A stretch of 32,914 nt of DNA from Streptomyces sp. SID14436. Lineage in GTDB: Bacteria; Actinomycetota; Actinomycetes; Streptomycetales; Streptomycetaceae. Below the pieces are notes generated by a model. That model did no database searches. It worked only from the letters and a program-made list of their open reading frames with translations, and was not told where the DNA came from. Both the position numbers and the translations under genes were made by a program. The stretch is from contig NZ_JAAGMD010000666.1 in the NCBI RefSeq assembly GCF_010548465.1, forward strand, positions 1 through 32,914, given 5' to 3'. Of this stretch, positions 1 through 10,460 are shown one piece after another; the first letter of the stretch is position 1; each line of letters opens with the position of its first letter.

Positions 1-1
1 C

Positions 2-403
2 ACCCCCGAGGCCATCGACACCCCCGAGGCCGCCGACGCCCCGGACGCCACCGGCACGGCGGACACCCCGGACACCCCGGACACCGCGGACACCGCGCAC
101 GCGGCGGACACGTCCCCCCTCGCGGACCCCGCAGCCACCCCGGACACCGCCGACACCCCGTTGCCCACGGCCCCGAACCCGACGGACAGCCCGGACGCCA
201 CGGCCGCCCCGGCCTCCGCCACCCCCGGCCCCGGCCCCGGCCCCGACCACAACGCCGACCCGGCCACCGACGCCGACCCGGCCACCGTCACCACCGACGC
301 CGACGCCACCGACACCCCAGCCTCCCCACTCTCCTCACCCACCCCGTCCACCCCCGACACCGCAGCAACCCCCCATACCCCGGAAGGCGACACGACCACA
401 TGA
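2..403 (+). CDS. cvnA: C-terminal tail of conservon sensor protein CvnA (5' truncated)
   Basis: Only the last 133 codons lie in the window; the 5' end is outside it. The visible part is almost entirely Ala, Pro, Thr and Asp, with repeated TPD, TAD and DPAT units, so it is a low-complexity and probably disordered tail with no recognisable domain. It is assigned to CvnA, the nitrate-sensor-like histidine-kinase-type membrane protein of Streptomyces conservons, only because roadblock, DUF742 and GTPase genes follow in the standard order. Its stop overlaps the next ATG (ATGA), which implies translational coupling. The kinase domain cannot be checked here. Confidence 0.75.
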   Translation, partial: TPEAIDTPEAADAPDATGTADTPDTPDTADTAHAADTSPLADPAATPDTADTPLPTAPNPTDSPDATAAPASATPGPGPGPDHNADPATDADPATVTTDADATDTPASPLSSPTPSTPDTAATPHTPEGDTTT

Positions 404-807
404 CCGGCACGACGACCGCCGACGACAAGCTCACCTGGCTGATCGAGGGCCTGCTGGAGCGCACGCCGGGTGCGCGGCACGCGCTCGTGCTGTCCCGTGA
501 CGGCCTGAAGCTGTGCCGCACTCCGGAGCTCTCCGCCGACCAGGCCGACCAGCTCGCCGCCATCGCCGCAGGCATCCAGTCGCTGTCCCACGGCGCCTCC
601 GTGGAGTTCGGCGACGGCAGCGGCGGTGTGCGCTCGGCGATGACCGAGTTCTACGGCGGCGTGCTGTTCATCGTCGAGGCGGGCGAGGGCGCGCACCTGG
701 CCGTGGTCACCGCGGAGGACGCGGACGCCGGACTCGTCGGGCACAACATGAGCGAGCTCGTGGAGCAGATCGGCGAGCACCTGACCGCCCAGCCGCGCAC
801 CTCATGA
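400..807 (+). CDS. cvnB: Roadblock/LC7 domain protein CvnB
   Basis: A 135-residue protein whose whole length fits a Roadblock/LC7 fold: an N-terminal helix, a strand carrying ARHALVLSRDG, a central helix rich in Ala and Gln, then strands around GGVLFIVEAGEGAHLAVV. In conservons CvnB is thought to work with the GTPase CvnD in a membrane-associated, G-protein-like signalling complex, probably as a scaffold or GTPase-activating partner (family knowledge). The ATG overlaps the upstream stop, and a purine-rich GGAAGG lies upstream. The 3' end overlaps the DUF742 gene by 4 nt. Confidence 0.92.
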   Translation: MTGTTTADDKLTWLIEGLLERTPGARHALVLSRDGLKLCRTPELSADQADQLAAIAAGIQSLSHGASVEFGDGSGGVRSAMTEFYGGVLFIVEAGEGAHLAVVTAEDADAGLVGHNMSELVEQIGEHLTAQPRTS

Positions 808-1151
808 GCAGGCCGGGCAGGGACGACGCACCGGACCGGCTCTACACCCTCACCCAGGGGCGCAGCCGGTCCGGCCCCGACAACCCCTTCGACCTGGTGA
901 CGCTCGTCGTCGCCGAATGCGACCCCGTGCCCGGCATGCAGTCCGAGCACGCGGCGATCCTACGGCTGACCGGACGCCCCACCGCGGTCGTGGAGATCGC
1001 CGCCGAGCTGAAGCTGCCGGTGAGCATCACCCGCATCCTGCTGTCCGACCTGCTCGCGGCGGGCCGGGTCAGCGCCCGGCACCCGCGCAGAACCGCCGTT
1101 CCCGACCCCGACATCCTGGAGCAGGTGCTCGTTGGACTCCGCAACCTCTGA
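804..1151 (+). CDS. cvnC: DUF742 protein CvnC
   Basis: A 115-residue protein of the DUF742 family, a winged-helix-like fold of about 120 residues found in almost every conservon. The family signature is visible as RLYTLTQGRS near the N-terminus, then PFDLVTLV, and a helix-turn-helix-like stretch PTAVVEIAAELKLPVSITRILLSDL at about residues 53-77. The ATG overlaps the cvnB stop (ATGA). The 3' end overlaps the start of cvnD by about 20 nt. The molecular function is unknown; it is taken to be part of the CvnA-D complex. Confidence 0.92.
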   Translation: MSRPGRDDAPDRLYTLTQGRSRSGPDNPFDLVTLVVAECDPVPGMQSEHAAILRLTGRPTAVVEIAAELKLPVSITRILLSDLLAAGRVSARHPRRTAVPDPDILEQVLVGLRNL

Positions 1152-1767
1152 CACGCGCCCCACGGCCGAAGCCCGCACACCGCTGGGCTCGTCGGCCGAC
1201 AACGGCCTCAAGATCGTGGTCGTGGGCGGCTTCGGCGCCGGGAAGACCACCATGGTCCGCTCGGTGAGCGAGATCCGTCCCCTCAACACCGAGGAGACGA
1301 TGACCCAGGCGGGCGAGGACGTCGACGACATCAGCGGGGTGCGCGGCAAGACCGCCACCACCGTCGCCTTCGACTTCGGCCGCATCACGCTCGACGCGCG
1401 CAACGTGCTGTACCTGTTCGGCGCGCCCGGCCAGGAACGCTTCTGGTTCCTGTGGGACCGGCTGTTCTCCGGCACGCTGGGCGCGGTCGTGCTCGTCGAC
1501 ACCCGGCGCATCGACGACTCCTGGTACGCCATCGACCGGCTGGAGAAGCACGGCACGCCGTTCATCGTGGCCTGCAACGACTTCGGCGGGCCCACCTTCA
1601 CCCCGCAGCAGATCCGCGAGGCGCTGGACCTGGACCCGGACGTGCCGCTGGTCAACTGCGACGCGCGGTCCCGGGAGTCCAGCAAGATCGTGCTGATCAC
1701 GCTGGTGGAGCACATCCAGGCCCGGTACGCCTCCCCCTCCCGAGACTCCCGTCAGGAGCTGGTGTGA
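1132..1767 (+). CDS. cvnD: Conservon GTP-binding protein CvnD
   Basis: A 211-residue small GTPase of the conservon (MglA/Ras-like) class. The P-loop GGFGAGKT is at about residues 32-39, the G3 motif APGQE at about 98-102, and the position of G4 (usually NKxD) holds CNDF, a variation common in this family. The chosen start is TTG at 1132, which overlaps the end of cvnC and follows GGAGCAGG; no ATG or GTG fits without losing the N-terminal extension. The stop overlaps the next gene's GTG. It probably switches between GTP and GDP states in a membrane-proximal complex with CvnA-C. Confidence 0.9.
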   Translation: MDSATSDTRPTAEARTPLGSSADNGLKIVVVGGFGAGKTTMVRSVSEIRPLNTEETMTQAGEDVDDISGVRGKTATTVAFDFGRITLDARNVLYLFGAPGQERFWFLWDRLFSGTLGAVVLVDTRRIDDSWYAIDRLEKHGTPFIVACNDFGGPTFTPQQIREALDLDPDVPLVNCDARSRESSKIVLITLVEHIQARYASPSRDSRQELV

Positions 1768-3007
1768 GCCCCGCCCCCCGTTCCGCCCCCGAACCCGATC
1801 CCGTCCGCCTCAGCGGGCCCCTGCTCCAGGACGACCCGGCCAGGGTGTACCGGGAGATGCGGCGCGCCCACGGCAGCGTCGTCCCCATCCTGCTCGACGG
1901 CGACATACCGGCCTGGCTGGTGCTCGGCTACCGCGAACTGCACCAGATCACCGGGGACCCGGTGCTGTTCAGCCGCGACTCCGACCTGTGGAACCAGTGG
2001 GTGAACATCCCCGACGACTGGCCGCTGCTGCCGATGATCGGCCGCAAGCAGCCGTCGATCCTCTACACGGTCGGCGAGCGGCACCGGCAGCGGGCCGGGA
2101 TGATGGTCGCCGCGCTGGAGGCCGTGGACCCCTTCGAACTGCGGCGCTCCGCCGAGAAGTTCGCCGACGAACTGATCGACGGCATCTGCCCCGAGGGCCG
2201 TGCGGACATCATCGCCGAGTACGCGATGCTGCTCCCGGTGCGGGTCCTGACCCGGCTCTACGGGTTCACCGACGACCAGGGCCCGGCCCTGGTCACCGCC
2301 CTCAACGACATGATCGACGGCCGGGAGCGGGCCATCGCCGGGCAGACCCACCTGTTCACCTCGATGACCGAACTGGTGGCCCTGCGCCGGGAACAGCCCG
2401 CCGACGACGTGGTGACCCGGATGCTCGCCGACACCTCCGGGTTCACCGACGAGGAGATCGTCCAGGACCTCATGGTGATGATGGCGGCCGGGCACCAGCC
2501 CACCGCCGACTGGATCGGCAACTCGCTGCACCTGATGCTGACCGACTCCCGGTTCGCCGCCTCCCTGTTCGGCGGGCGCAACAGCATCGCCGAGGCGATG
2601 AACGAGGTGCTGTGGGAGGACACCCCGACGCAGAACGTGGCCGGGCGGTGGGCCTCCCGCGACACCCAGCTGGGCGGGCGCCGCATCCGCGCCGGGGACC
2701 TGCTGCTGCTCGGCCTCCAGGGCGCCAACGCCGACCCGCAGGTGCGGACCGACGGCTCCGCCCTGACCGGCGGCAACGGCGCGCACTTCTCCTTCGGGCA
2801 CGGCGAACACCGCTGCCCCTTCCCGGCGCAGGAGATCGCCGAGGTGATCGCGCGCACCGGCATCGAGGTCGTCCTCGACCGGCTGCCGGACATCGACCTC
2901 GCGGTGCCGGCCGCGTCGCTCTCCCGCCGCCCGTCGCCCTGGCTGCGCGGGCTGTCGGAACTCCCGGTCACCTTCACTCCCACCCCCGCCCTTGGAGGAA
3001 CGCCCGC

Positions 3008-3011
<4 letters not shown>
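1764..3011 (+). CDS. Cytochrome P450, CYP157-like, lacking the ExxR motif
   Basis: A 415-residue P450. The haem-binding loop FGHGEHRCPFP carries the thiolate Cys at about residue 351. The I-helix reads AAGHQPT instead of the usual AGxET, and the K-helix has Glu281 followed by Trp284 where ExxR requires Arg, so the otherwise near-universal Arg is missing. Loss of ExxR with an EQSLW-type replacement has been described for the Streptomyces CYP157 family, which sits next to a CYP154 in conservons; both points fit here. The start is GTG at 1764, overlapping the cvnD stop. It is either a catalytically unusual P450 or a non-enzymatic haem or sensory partner. The substrate is unknown. Confidence 0.88.
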
Positions 3012-5495
<2,484 letters not shown>

Positions 5496-5510
5496 CCGCA
5501 CCGCCGTCAC

Positions 5511-5544
5511 GAGGGGCGCCCGGCCGGAAGGCGGGGCGCCCCTC
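5511..5544. terminator. Bidirectional terminator between serC and the ABC permease
   Basis: Perfect 11-bp arms GAGGGGCGCCC and GGGCGCCCCTC with a 12-nt loop, lying between two converging genes. Confidence 0.8.
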
Positions 5545-5550
5545 GGCGTC

Positions 5551-6372
5551 TCACCGGCCGAGCCGCTGGAACATGCGCACCGCGAGCGGCAGGAAGACCA
5601 GTGTCAGCACCAGCGGCCACACGCCCGCCATGAGCAGCGCGTGTTGCTCGACCCAGGAGTCACCGACGGGGGCCGGTGTGCCGAACAGCTCGCGGGCGGC
5701 GACGGCCGTCGCCGAGATCGGGTTCCAGGCGGCCACCACTCCCAGCCAGTCGGGCATCAGCTGCGGGGCGACGAAGACGCTGGAGATCATCGTGACCGGG
5801 AAGGCCACCGCGAACAGGCCGCCCGCCGCCTCCGGGTTGGGCACGAGCAGCCCCAGCCAGACACCGGCCCAGATCAGCGCGAACCGCAGCCACAGCAGCA
5901 GGCCGAAGGCCGCCAGGAAGCCCCAGCCGGTCTCCGGGCGCCAGCCCATGGCCAGCGCGGTCAGCATCATGATGGCCAACTCGGCGCAGGCGACGGCGAG
6001 ATCGGTCGCGCCCCGCCCCGCGACCACGGCGGACGGGGCCATCGGCATCGAACGGAACCGGTCGATGACGCCCTTGGTGGAGTCGTACACCACAATGGTC
6101 GCCGTGTTGACGAACCCGAACGCCATCGTCATCACGAACATCCCCGGCATCAGGAAGTCGGTGTAGTCGCCGCCGCCGGGCACCTTCATGGCGCTGCCGA
6201 AGACGTAGCCGTACAGCAGCACGGACATGATCGGGAAGCCCAGCTGCCAGGCGATGTTGGCGGGCTGACGCGTGTAGTGGGTGAGCCCGCGGCGGACGAT
6301 GTTCCAGCAGTCGGCGACGGCCCAGTACGCGCGGCCGTGCCCGGCCTGCGCGGCCGGTTCCAGGGTGCTCAT
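5551..6372 (-). CDS. ABC-2 type transporter permease (DrrB-like)
   Basis: A 273-residue integral membrane protein of the ABC-2 family. Hydrophobic segments lie near residues 40-60, 75-100, 125-150, 155-180, 190-210 and 245-265, with the family-typical [12 protein letters not shown] loop between the second and third. It should form the membrane half of an exporter with the ATPase encoded just upstream; its ATG overlaps that gene's stop (ATGA). Daunorubicin-resistance-type exporters of this class export drugs or lipids, but no substrate can be inferred. A divergent TetR gene upstream of the pair suggests local, inducible control. Confidence 0.93.
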   Translation of the reverse strand: MSTLEPAAQAGHGRAYWAVADCWNIVRRGLTHYTRQPANIAWQLGFPIMSVLLYGYVFGSAMKVPGGGDYTDFLMPGMFVMTMAFGFVNTATIVVYDSTKGVIDRFRSMPMAPSAVVAGRGATDLAVACAELAIMMLTALAMGWRPETGWGFLAAFGLLLWLRFALIWAGVWLGLLVPNPEAAGGLFAVAFPVTMISSVFVAPQLMPDWLGVVAAWNPISATAVAARELFGTPAPVGDSWVEQHALLMAGVWPLVLTLVFLPLAVRMFQRLGR

Positions 6373-7340
6373 GCCGCCGCCTCCTCGTCCCGGCCGCCCG
6401 TCGGATGCCCCGTGAGGCGCAGGAACACGTCGTCGAGGCTGGGCCTGCGCAGCCCGATGTCCTCGACCGGCACGCCCTCGTCCTGGAGGGTGCGGACCAC
6501 CTCGGTCAGGGCCCCGACCCGGTCGGTGACGGCGGCGTGGACACGCGCCTGTGCCGTGTCCGTCTCCGGTTCCCCGTCGGCGACCCGGGCGACGATCTTC
6601 ATCACCCGGGGGAGGTCGGCGCGTTCGGCGGCCACGACCTCGACGCGGTCGCCGCCGACGAGGTTCTTCAGACCCTCCGGGCTGTCGTCGGCGATGGCCC
6701 TGCCCCGGTCGATGACCGTGACGCGGGAGGCCAGCCGGTCGGCCTCCTCCAGGTACTGCGTGGTCAGCAGCACCGTCGTGCCGCCCGCCACCAGGCTTCT
6801 GACGGACTCCCAGACCTCGCCCCGGCTGCGTGGGTCGAGTCCGGTGGTGGGCTCGTCCAGGAACATCACCGCCGGGGCCAGGATCATCGAGGCGGCCAGG
6901 TCGAGTCGGCGCCGCATGCCGCCGCTGTACTCGCCGGCCCCCTTGTCGGCCGCGTCGGTCAGGCCGAACTGCTCCAGCAGTTCGGCCGCCCGTGTCCGGG
7001 CCCGGGCGCCGCCCAGGTGGAAGAGCCGGCCGAACATCTCCAGGTTCTGCCGTCCCGTGAGCACCTCGTCCACCGCCGCGTACTGCCCGGCGAGCCCGAT
7101 CCGTGCCCGCACCTCGCGGGGCCGGCGGGCGACGTCGAGGCCGGCGACCGTGGCGCGCCCGGCGTCCAGCCGGAGCAGGGTCGACAGGATGCGGACGGCC
7201 GTCGTCTTGCCGGCGCCGTTCGGGCCGAGCAGGCCGTGCACGGTGCCGGTGCGCACGGTCAGGTCGAAGCCGTCCAGGGCGCGCTGGCCGCCGTAGCGCT
7301 TCTCCAGGGCACGGGCGTGTACCGCGTGTTCGTCGTTCAT
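6369..7340 (-). CDS. ABC transporter ATP-binding protein (DrrA-like)
   Basis: A 323-residue ATPase. Walker [10 protein letters not shown] is at residues 39-47, the signature [12 protein letters not shown] follows, Walker B is [12 protein letters not shown], and the switch His lies in [11 protein letters not shown], where Gln-Tyr takes the usual His region, as in other DrrA-type proteins. The C-terminal about 90 residues form the DrrA-type accessory domain, including [21 protein letters not shown] at 7340 is chosen because GAAGGGGG precedes it; a longer reading frame upstream would run through the promoter region. It energises the permease encoded downstream. Confidence 0.94.
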   Translation of the reverse strand: MNDEHAVHARALEKRYGGQRALDGFDLTVRTGTVHGLLGPNGAGKTTAVRILSTLLRLDAGRATVAGLDVARRPREVRARIGLAGQYAAVDEVLTGRQNLEMFGRLFHLGGARARTRAAELLEQFGLTDAADKGAGEYSGGMRRRLDLAASMILAPAVMFLDEPTTGLDPRSRGEVWESVRSLVAGGTTVLLTTQYLEEADRLASRVTVIDRGRAIADDSPEGLKNLVGGDRVEVVAAERADLPRVMKIVARVADGEPETDTAQARVHAAVTDRVGALTEVVRTLQDEGVPVEDIGLRRPSLDDVFLRLTGHPTGGRDEEAAA

Positions 7341-7361
7341 GGTCCCCCTTCCGAAAACCGG

Positions 7362-7396
7362 GTACACCGTACTCGATAACGCGTACGCCGTACTCG
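7362..7396. promoter_or_regulatory. Candidate TetR operator with two direct repeats
   Basis: Two copies of GTACRCCGTACTCG, at 7362-7375 and 7383-7396, are spaced 21 bp start to start. Each contains a small inverted repeat GTAC-N3-GTAC, and GCGTACGC sits between them. The array lies in the 85-bp gap between the divergent ABC and tetR genes, where an autoregulatory repressor would bind. Confidence 0.6.
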
Positions 7397-7412
7397 GTTT
7401 TTTCGGCGCACC

Positions 7413-7418
7413 TAGACT
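7413..7418 (+). promoter_or_regulatory. -10 element for leaderless tetR gene
   Basis: TAGACT ends 7 nt before the ATG with no Shine-Dalgarno sequence between. It lies just downstream of the repeat operator, so bound repressor would block its own promoter. Confidence 0.55.
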
Positions 7419-7425
7419 GCTGCCC

Positions 7426-8253
7426 ATGACGAGCAGTGCGGGCGACACCCGCAGCAGCGGGGGCGGTGACCTGGCCCGGACCCTGGACCTGCTGTGGAAC
7501 ACCGACCGGCGGCCGAGCCGGGGACCGAAACCGGGCCTGACGCTGGAGCGGATCGTCGACGCGGCCGTCGAGGTCGCGGACCGGGACGGACTCGACGCCC
7601 TGTCGATGCGCCGCATCGCCACCGAACTGGGCACCGGCACGATGACCCTGTACCGCTACGTCCCCGGCAAGGCGGAACTGCTCGACCTGATGCTGGACCG
7701 CGTGCAGCGCCCCGAGGACGACGCCGCGCCCGGCCCCGGGCGCGCCCCCTCCGCCGCCCCCGACGCCTTGCCCGACGCCCCCGCGTCCCCGGGCGACGGC
7801 GGCTGGCAGGCGGCTCTGGAGGAACACGCCCGCGCCACCCTCGCCCGGTACCACCGCCACCCGTGGCTGCTGGGCGTCAACCAGTCCCGCCCGGTCCTCG
7901 GCCCCCACGCGCTGGACGGCCTGGAGCGGGTGCTCGCCCGGATCAGGCCCATGGGACTGTCCGACCCCGAACTGCTGTCGGTCATCATCATGATCGACGG
8001 CTACGTCGTCGGCGCCGCCCGCACGGACCTGTTCTGGCAGGAGACGGAACGCACCTCGGGACTGACCGAGTCCCAGTTCTGGGAGGCCCAGCGGCCGACT
8101 CTGGAGAAGGCCATGAGCACCGGGCGCTACCCGGTGATGGCCGCCCTCTCGGAGGACACCTTCGGCCCCGACTTCGACCACTTCGGCTTCGGATTGCGGC
8201 GCATCCTCGACGGCCTGGAGGTCCACGTCGCCCGCCGGGCGGAAACGGCCTGA
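7426..8253 (+). CDS. TetR-family regulator of the adjacent ABC exporter
   Basis: A 275-residue TetR-type repressor. After a 35-residue polar N-terminus the DNA-binding domain spans about residues 39-90, with the helix-turn-helix at [21 protein letters not shown] and the typical [11 protein letters not shown] after it. The C-terminal domain matches the TetR_C class often found near drug exporters. ATG at 7426 is chosen because a TAGACT -10 box lies 7 nt upstream; in-frame starts further upstream would fall inside the operator. It is divergent from the DrrAB-like pair, so it probably represses both that pair and itself, released by an unknown ligand. Confidence 0.92.
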   Translation: MTSSAGDTRSSGGGDLARTLDLLWNTDRRPSRGPKPGLTLERIVDAAVEVADRDGLDALSMRRIATELGTGTMTLYRYVPGKAELLDLMLDRVQRPEDDAAPGPGRAPSAAPDALPDAPASPGDGGWQAALEEHARATLARYHRHPWLLGVNQSRPVLGPHALDGLERVLARIRPMGLSDPELLSVIIMIDGYVVGAARTDLFWQETERTSGLTESQFWEAQRPTLEKAMSTGRYPVMAALSEDTFGPDFDHFGFGLRRILDGLEVHVARRAETA

Positions 8254-8258
8254 CCGGA

Positions 8259-8293
8259 CGCGGCACCCCGGACCACCGCACGGCCGTGCCGCG
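8259..8293. terminator. Hairpin between converging genes
   Basis: 8-bp arms CGCGGCAC and GTGCCGCG separated by 19 nt, between the tetR stop and the stop of the converging secreted-protein gene. The loop is long, so support is moderate. Confidence 0.45.
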
Positions 8294-8300
8294 CCCGCCG

Positions 8301-9305
8301 TCAGCCCCGGCGGCGCCGTCCCCGGGCGAACAGCAGCGCGCAGATCACGGCCACGGCCGCTCCGCCGATCATGACGCCGTCGTCGAGTCCGTCGCCCCCC
8401 GCACCGCCGCCCCCGGCCCGCGCCCCGTCGCCGTCGCCTGTGGCGCCCTCCGCGCCCTTCGCCCCGGGCGCCTCGCGCGCCTCGACCGGGCTCTCGGCGC
8501 CCTCCGTGCCGTACAGCAGCCGGGTGCCGTCCGCCGAGAAGGTGACGGACTCCCCCTGGCCCTGGAGGGGCACGCTCAGCCGGCCCTTGCGCTGCGGCTT
8601 CCCGTCGTTCCAGGCGTAGTGGATGCCGCCCAGGTATCCGCGCACGGCGAGGTGTTCGCCGTCCGGGGAGAGCGCGGCGTCGGTGGCCCACAGGTCGATC
8701 GGGACGGTCCGCCGGAAGACGTTGGTGCCCGACGCGGACAGCTCGGCGGGCCCCTCGTACAGGTGCCCGCCCTCCTCGTTCTTGTCGATGAGGTAGACGC
8801 GGCCCGTCTTCGGGTGCACGACCATCGACTCGGCGTCCCGCGCGCCGTCGGAGTACGTCACCACGTACTGCGTGGCCCGCACGGTCTGGTCCTTGAGCTC
8901 CTTCGGCTCGGGCAGCTCGTAGATCCATACGTGGGGCCAGGACCCGCCGAGGTTGTCGCCGATGTCCCCGACGAAGATCCGGTTGCCGGGGCCGATGGAG
9001 ATCGCCTCCACGTCGCGGGGCGCGCCGATGCCGGACAGCGTGACCCGGGCGACGGTCTCCCCGCTCGCGCTGTCGACGGCGTACAGGTAGGGGCCGTCGT
9101 CGCTGTCGTTGTGCGTCCAGTAGATGCCGGGGTGCTGCCGGGAGGCGGCGAGACCGCTGGACTCGGTGATCCGCGGGTCCTTCAGCGTGAACCCGCCGTC
9201 GCCGTCGCCCCGCGCCCGCGGGCCCTCCCCCGCGGCTGCGGCGGCGGGCGCGGCGAGCGCGCCCACGAGAAGGGCGGCGGCGAGCAGGGCGAAGGGTCTG
9301 CGCAT
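8301..9305 (-). CDS. Secreted, membrane-anchored beta-propeller-like protein
   Basis: A 334-residue protein. Residues 1-25 form a signal peptide (MRRPF, hydrophobic core, Ala-rich end). Residues about 40-270 show repeated strand pairs typical of WD40 or esterase-like beta-propellers, such as [30 protein letters not shown] and [17 protein letters not shown] Gly, Ala and Asp-rich linker follows, then a C-terminal transmembrane helix (about 305-327) and an Arg-rich cytoplasmic end. The architecture is exported and anchored by the C-terminus, outside the membrane. Function is unknown. The start fits a CAGGCT -10 box 6 nt upstream, so it is probably leaderless. Confidence 0.85.
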   Translation of the reverse strand: MRRPFALLAAALLVGALAAPAAAAAGEGPRARGDGDGGFTLKDPRITESSGLAASRQHPGIYWTHNDSDDGPYLYAVDSASGETVARVTLSGIGAPRDVEAISIGPGNRIFVGDIGDNLGGSWPHVWIYELPEPKELKDQTVRATQYVVTYSDGARDAESMVVHPKTGRVYLIDKNEEGGHLYEGPAELSASGTNVFRRTVPIDLWATDAALSPDGEHLAVRGYLGGIHYAWNDGKPQRKGRLSVPLQGQGESVTFSADGTRLLYGTEGAESPVEAREAPGAKGAEGATGDGDGARAGGGGAGGDGLDDGVMIGGAAVAVICALLFARGRRRRG

Positions 9306-9311
9306 GCCCCA

Positions 9312-9317
9312 AGCCTG
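9312..9317 (-). promoter_or_regulatory. -10 element for the leaderless secreted-protein gene
   Basis: On the minus strand CAGGCT ends 6 nt before the ATG at 9305, with no RBS. This matches the spacing of the other leaderless starts in the window, although the first base departs from TANNNT. Confidence 0.4.
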
Positions 9318-9412
9318 CCATCCGGCACCGCAGTTCAGCGCCGGCCGGGATCACCCGGTCGCGTGGCCGGTCTCACACCCCGCGGGCCGGGGCGATCAAC
9401 GATGATGAGCGG

Positions 9413-10090
9413 ATGCTCAGGTTCATGCCCGTCGGCGACTCGATGACGATCGGGAGCGCGGGTGAGCACACCTGGCGCTACCGGCTGTGGCAGCACCTGT
9501 GCGCCACGTACGGCGGGCCGTTCACCCTCGTGGGCCCGCGCGAGACGCTCTACGACAAGGCCGCCGAGGCCCCCACTTCGTACGCCTACGCCGACCCGGA
9601 CTTCCCGCGCGGCCACCTCGCCGGCTGGGGCGAGGGCTGGCACCACCTGACGCCGCTGATCGGCGACGCCGTCCGCACCGCCCGCGCCGACGTCCTGCTG
9701 GTCTCCCTCGGCCTGATCGACCTCGGCTTCTACACCAACGCCGAGCAGACCGCGGACAACGTCCGCGCCTTCGTCGCCGGCGCCCGCGCGGCCCGGCCGT
9801 CGGTGCGCATGGTGATCATGCCGGTGCCGCACAACATCCGCGCCGACCAGGACGCCCCCTTCGCGGCCCAGGTCGCCCGCTTCAACGACCTGCTCGCGAA
9901 GGCGGTCATAGACCTCGGCACCGACACCTCCCCCCTCCTGCTCGCCGACCCGGCCGCCACCTACGACTTCCACACCGACACCTACGACGGCACCCACCCC
10001 AACGAGTCGGGCGAGCACCGCATGGCGGCGGCCTTCGCCGACGCGATGTGGCGCGACTGGGACCTGGGCGGCCCCTACGAGCAGGCGTAG
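9413..10090 (+). CDS. SGNH/GDSL-like hydrolase with atypical block III
   Basis: A 225-residue protein. The nucleophile block MPVGDSMT is at residues 5-12 and the C-terminal DGTHPN supplies the catalytic Asp and His. Between them the GxND block that normally gives the oxyanion Asn reads SLGLIDLGF, so the Asn is not in its usual place. No signal peptide is visible, so it should act in the cytoplasm unless the true start lies upstream. ATG at 9413 is the only start that retains the first strand; nearby ATGs at 9402 and 9405 are out of frame. It is probably an esterase or lipase-like enzyme on an unknown substrate. Confidence 0.82.
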   Translation: MLRFMPVGDSMTIGSAGEHTWRYRLWQHLCATYGGPFTLVGPRETLYDKAAEAPTSYAYADPDFPRGHLAGWGEGWHHLTPLIGDAVRTARADVLLVSLGLIDLGFYTNAEQTADNVRAFVAGARAARPSVRMVIMPVPHNIRADQDAPFAAQVARFNDLLAKAVIDLGTDTSPLLLADPAATYDFHTDTYDGTHPNESGEHRMAAAFADAMWRDWDLGGPYEQA

Positions 10091-10225
10091 CCGCCCGGCG
10101 GAACGGCCCGGCCGGACGGCACCGTGTCCTGCTCACCGTGCGTATCGTTGTACCGCGCGGTCGCATTCGTCCGTGGGTGCGACGCGGAGGATCGCCACGA
10201 TGACCGTCTCGAAGACAGGATCGCC

Positions 10226-10417
10226 ATGGCCGACGTCGACTCCGAGCGTCTGGACGAGTGGTTCGGGCGGCTGGAGCGGATGCCCGTCCCCGAAGGATTC
10301 AGGGTCGAGATCGTCGGGGGCAACGTCTACATGACACCGGACTTCGGCGACGACATCGACCTGACCGGCACCGTGGCCGATCTGACGCTGCCGACGGACC
10401 GGTTCCCCCGGGACTGA
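10226..10417 (+). pseudogene. Uma2-family nuclease remnant with internal deletion
   Basis: This 63-codon frame joins the start and the end of an Uma2 (DUF820, PD-(D/E)XK fold) protein. MADVDSERLDEWFGRL to PEGFRVEIVGGNVYMTP is the usual N-terminus; the next residues, DFGDDIDLTGTVADLTLPTDRFPRD, resemble the extreme C-terminus. The roughly 120 central residues with the nuclease motif are gone, so catalysis is impossible. Uma2 proteins are usually about 190 residues. The frame is still open and has AGGA upstream. Also present is a 10-nt GAGGATCGCCA/CAGGATCGCCA repeat before the start. The function, if any, of the remnant is unknown. Confidence 0.7.
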
Positions 10418-10460
10418 TCCCCTTGCATGGAGCGCACTCCAGGACGTTGGGTGGGGAGTC

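Noticed and set aside
5551..9354. Minus-strand reading frame of 1267 codons
   Set aside because: Only its last 273 codons (the ABC permease) are real; the rest is antisense or out-of-frame reading of the ATPase, TetR and propeller-like genes, with an Arg, Pro and Gly-rich composition typical of GC-rich shadow frames.
10200..10322. Alternative 40-codon frame starting at ATG 10200 with a good RBS (GGAGGA)
   Set aside because: It overlaps the Uma2 remnant in another frame, is short and resembles nothing; the Uma2 frame has recognisable family sequence.
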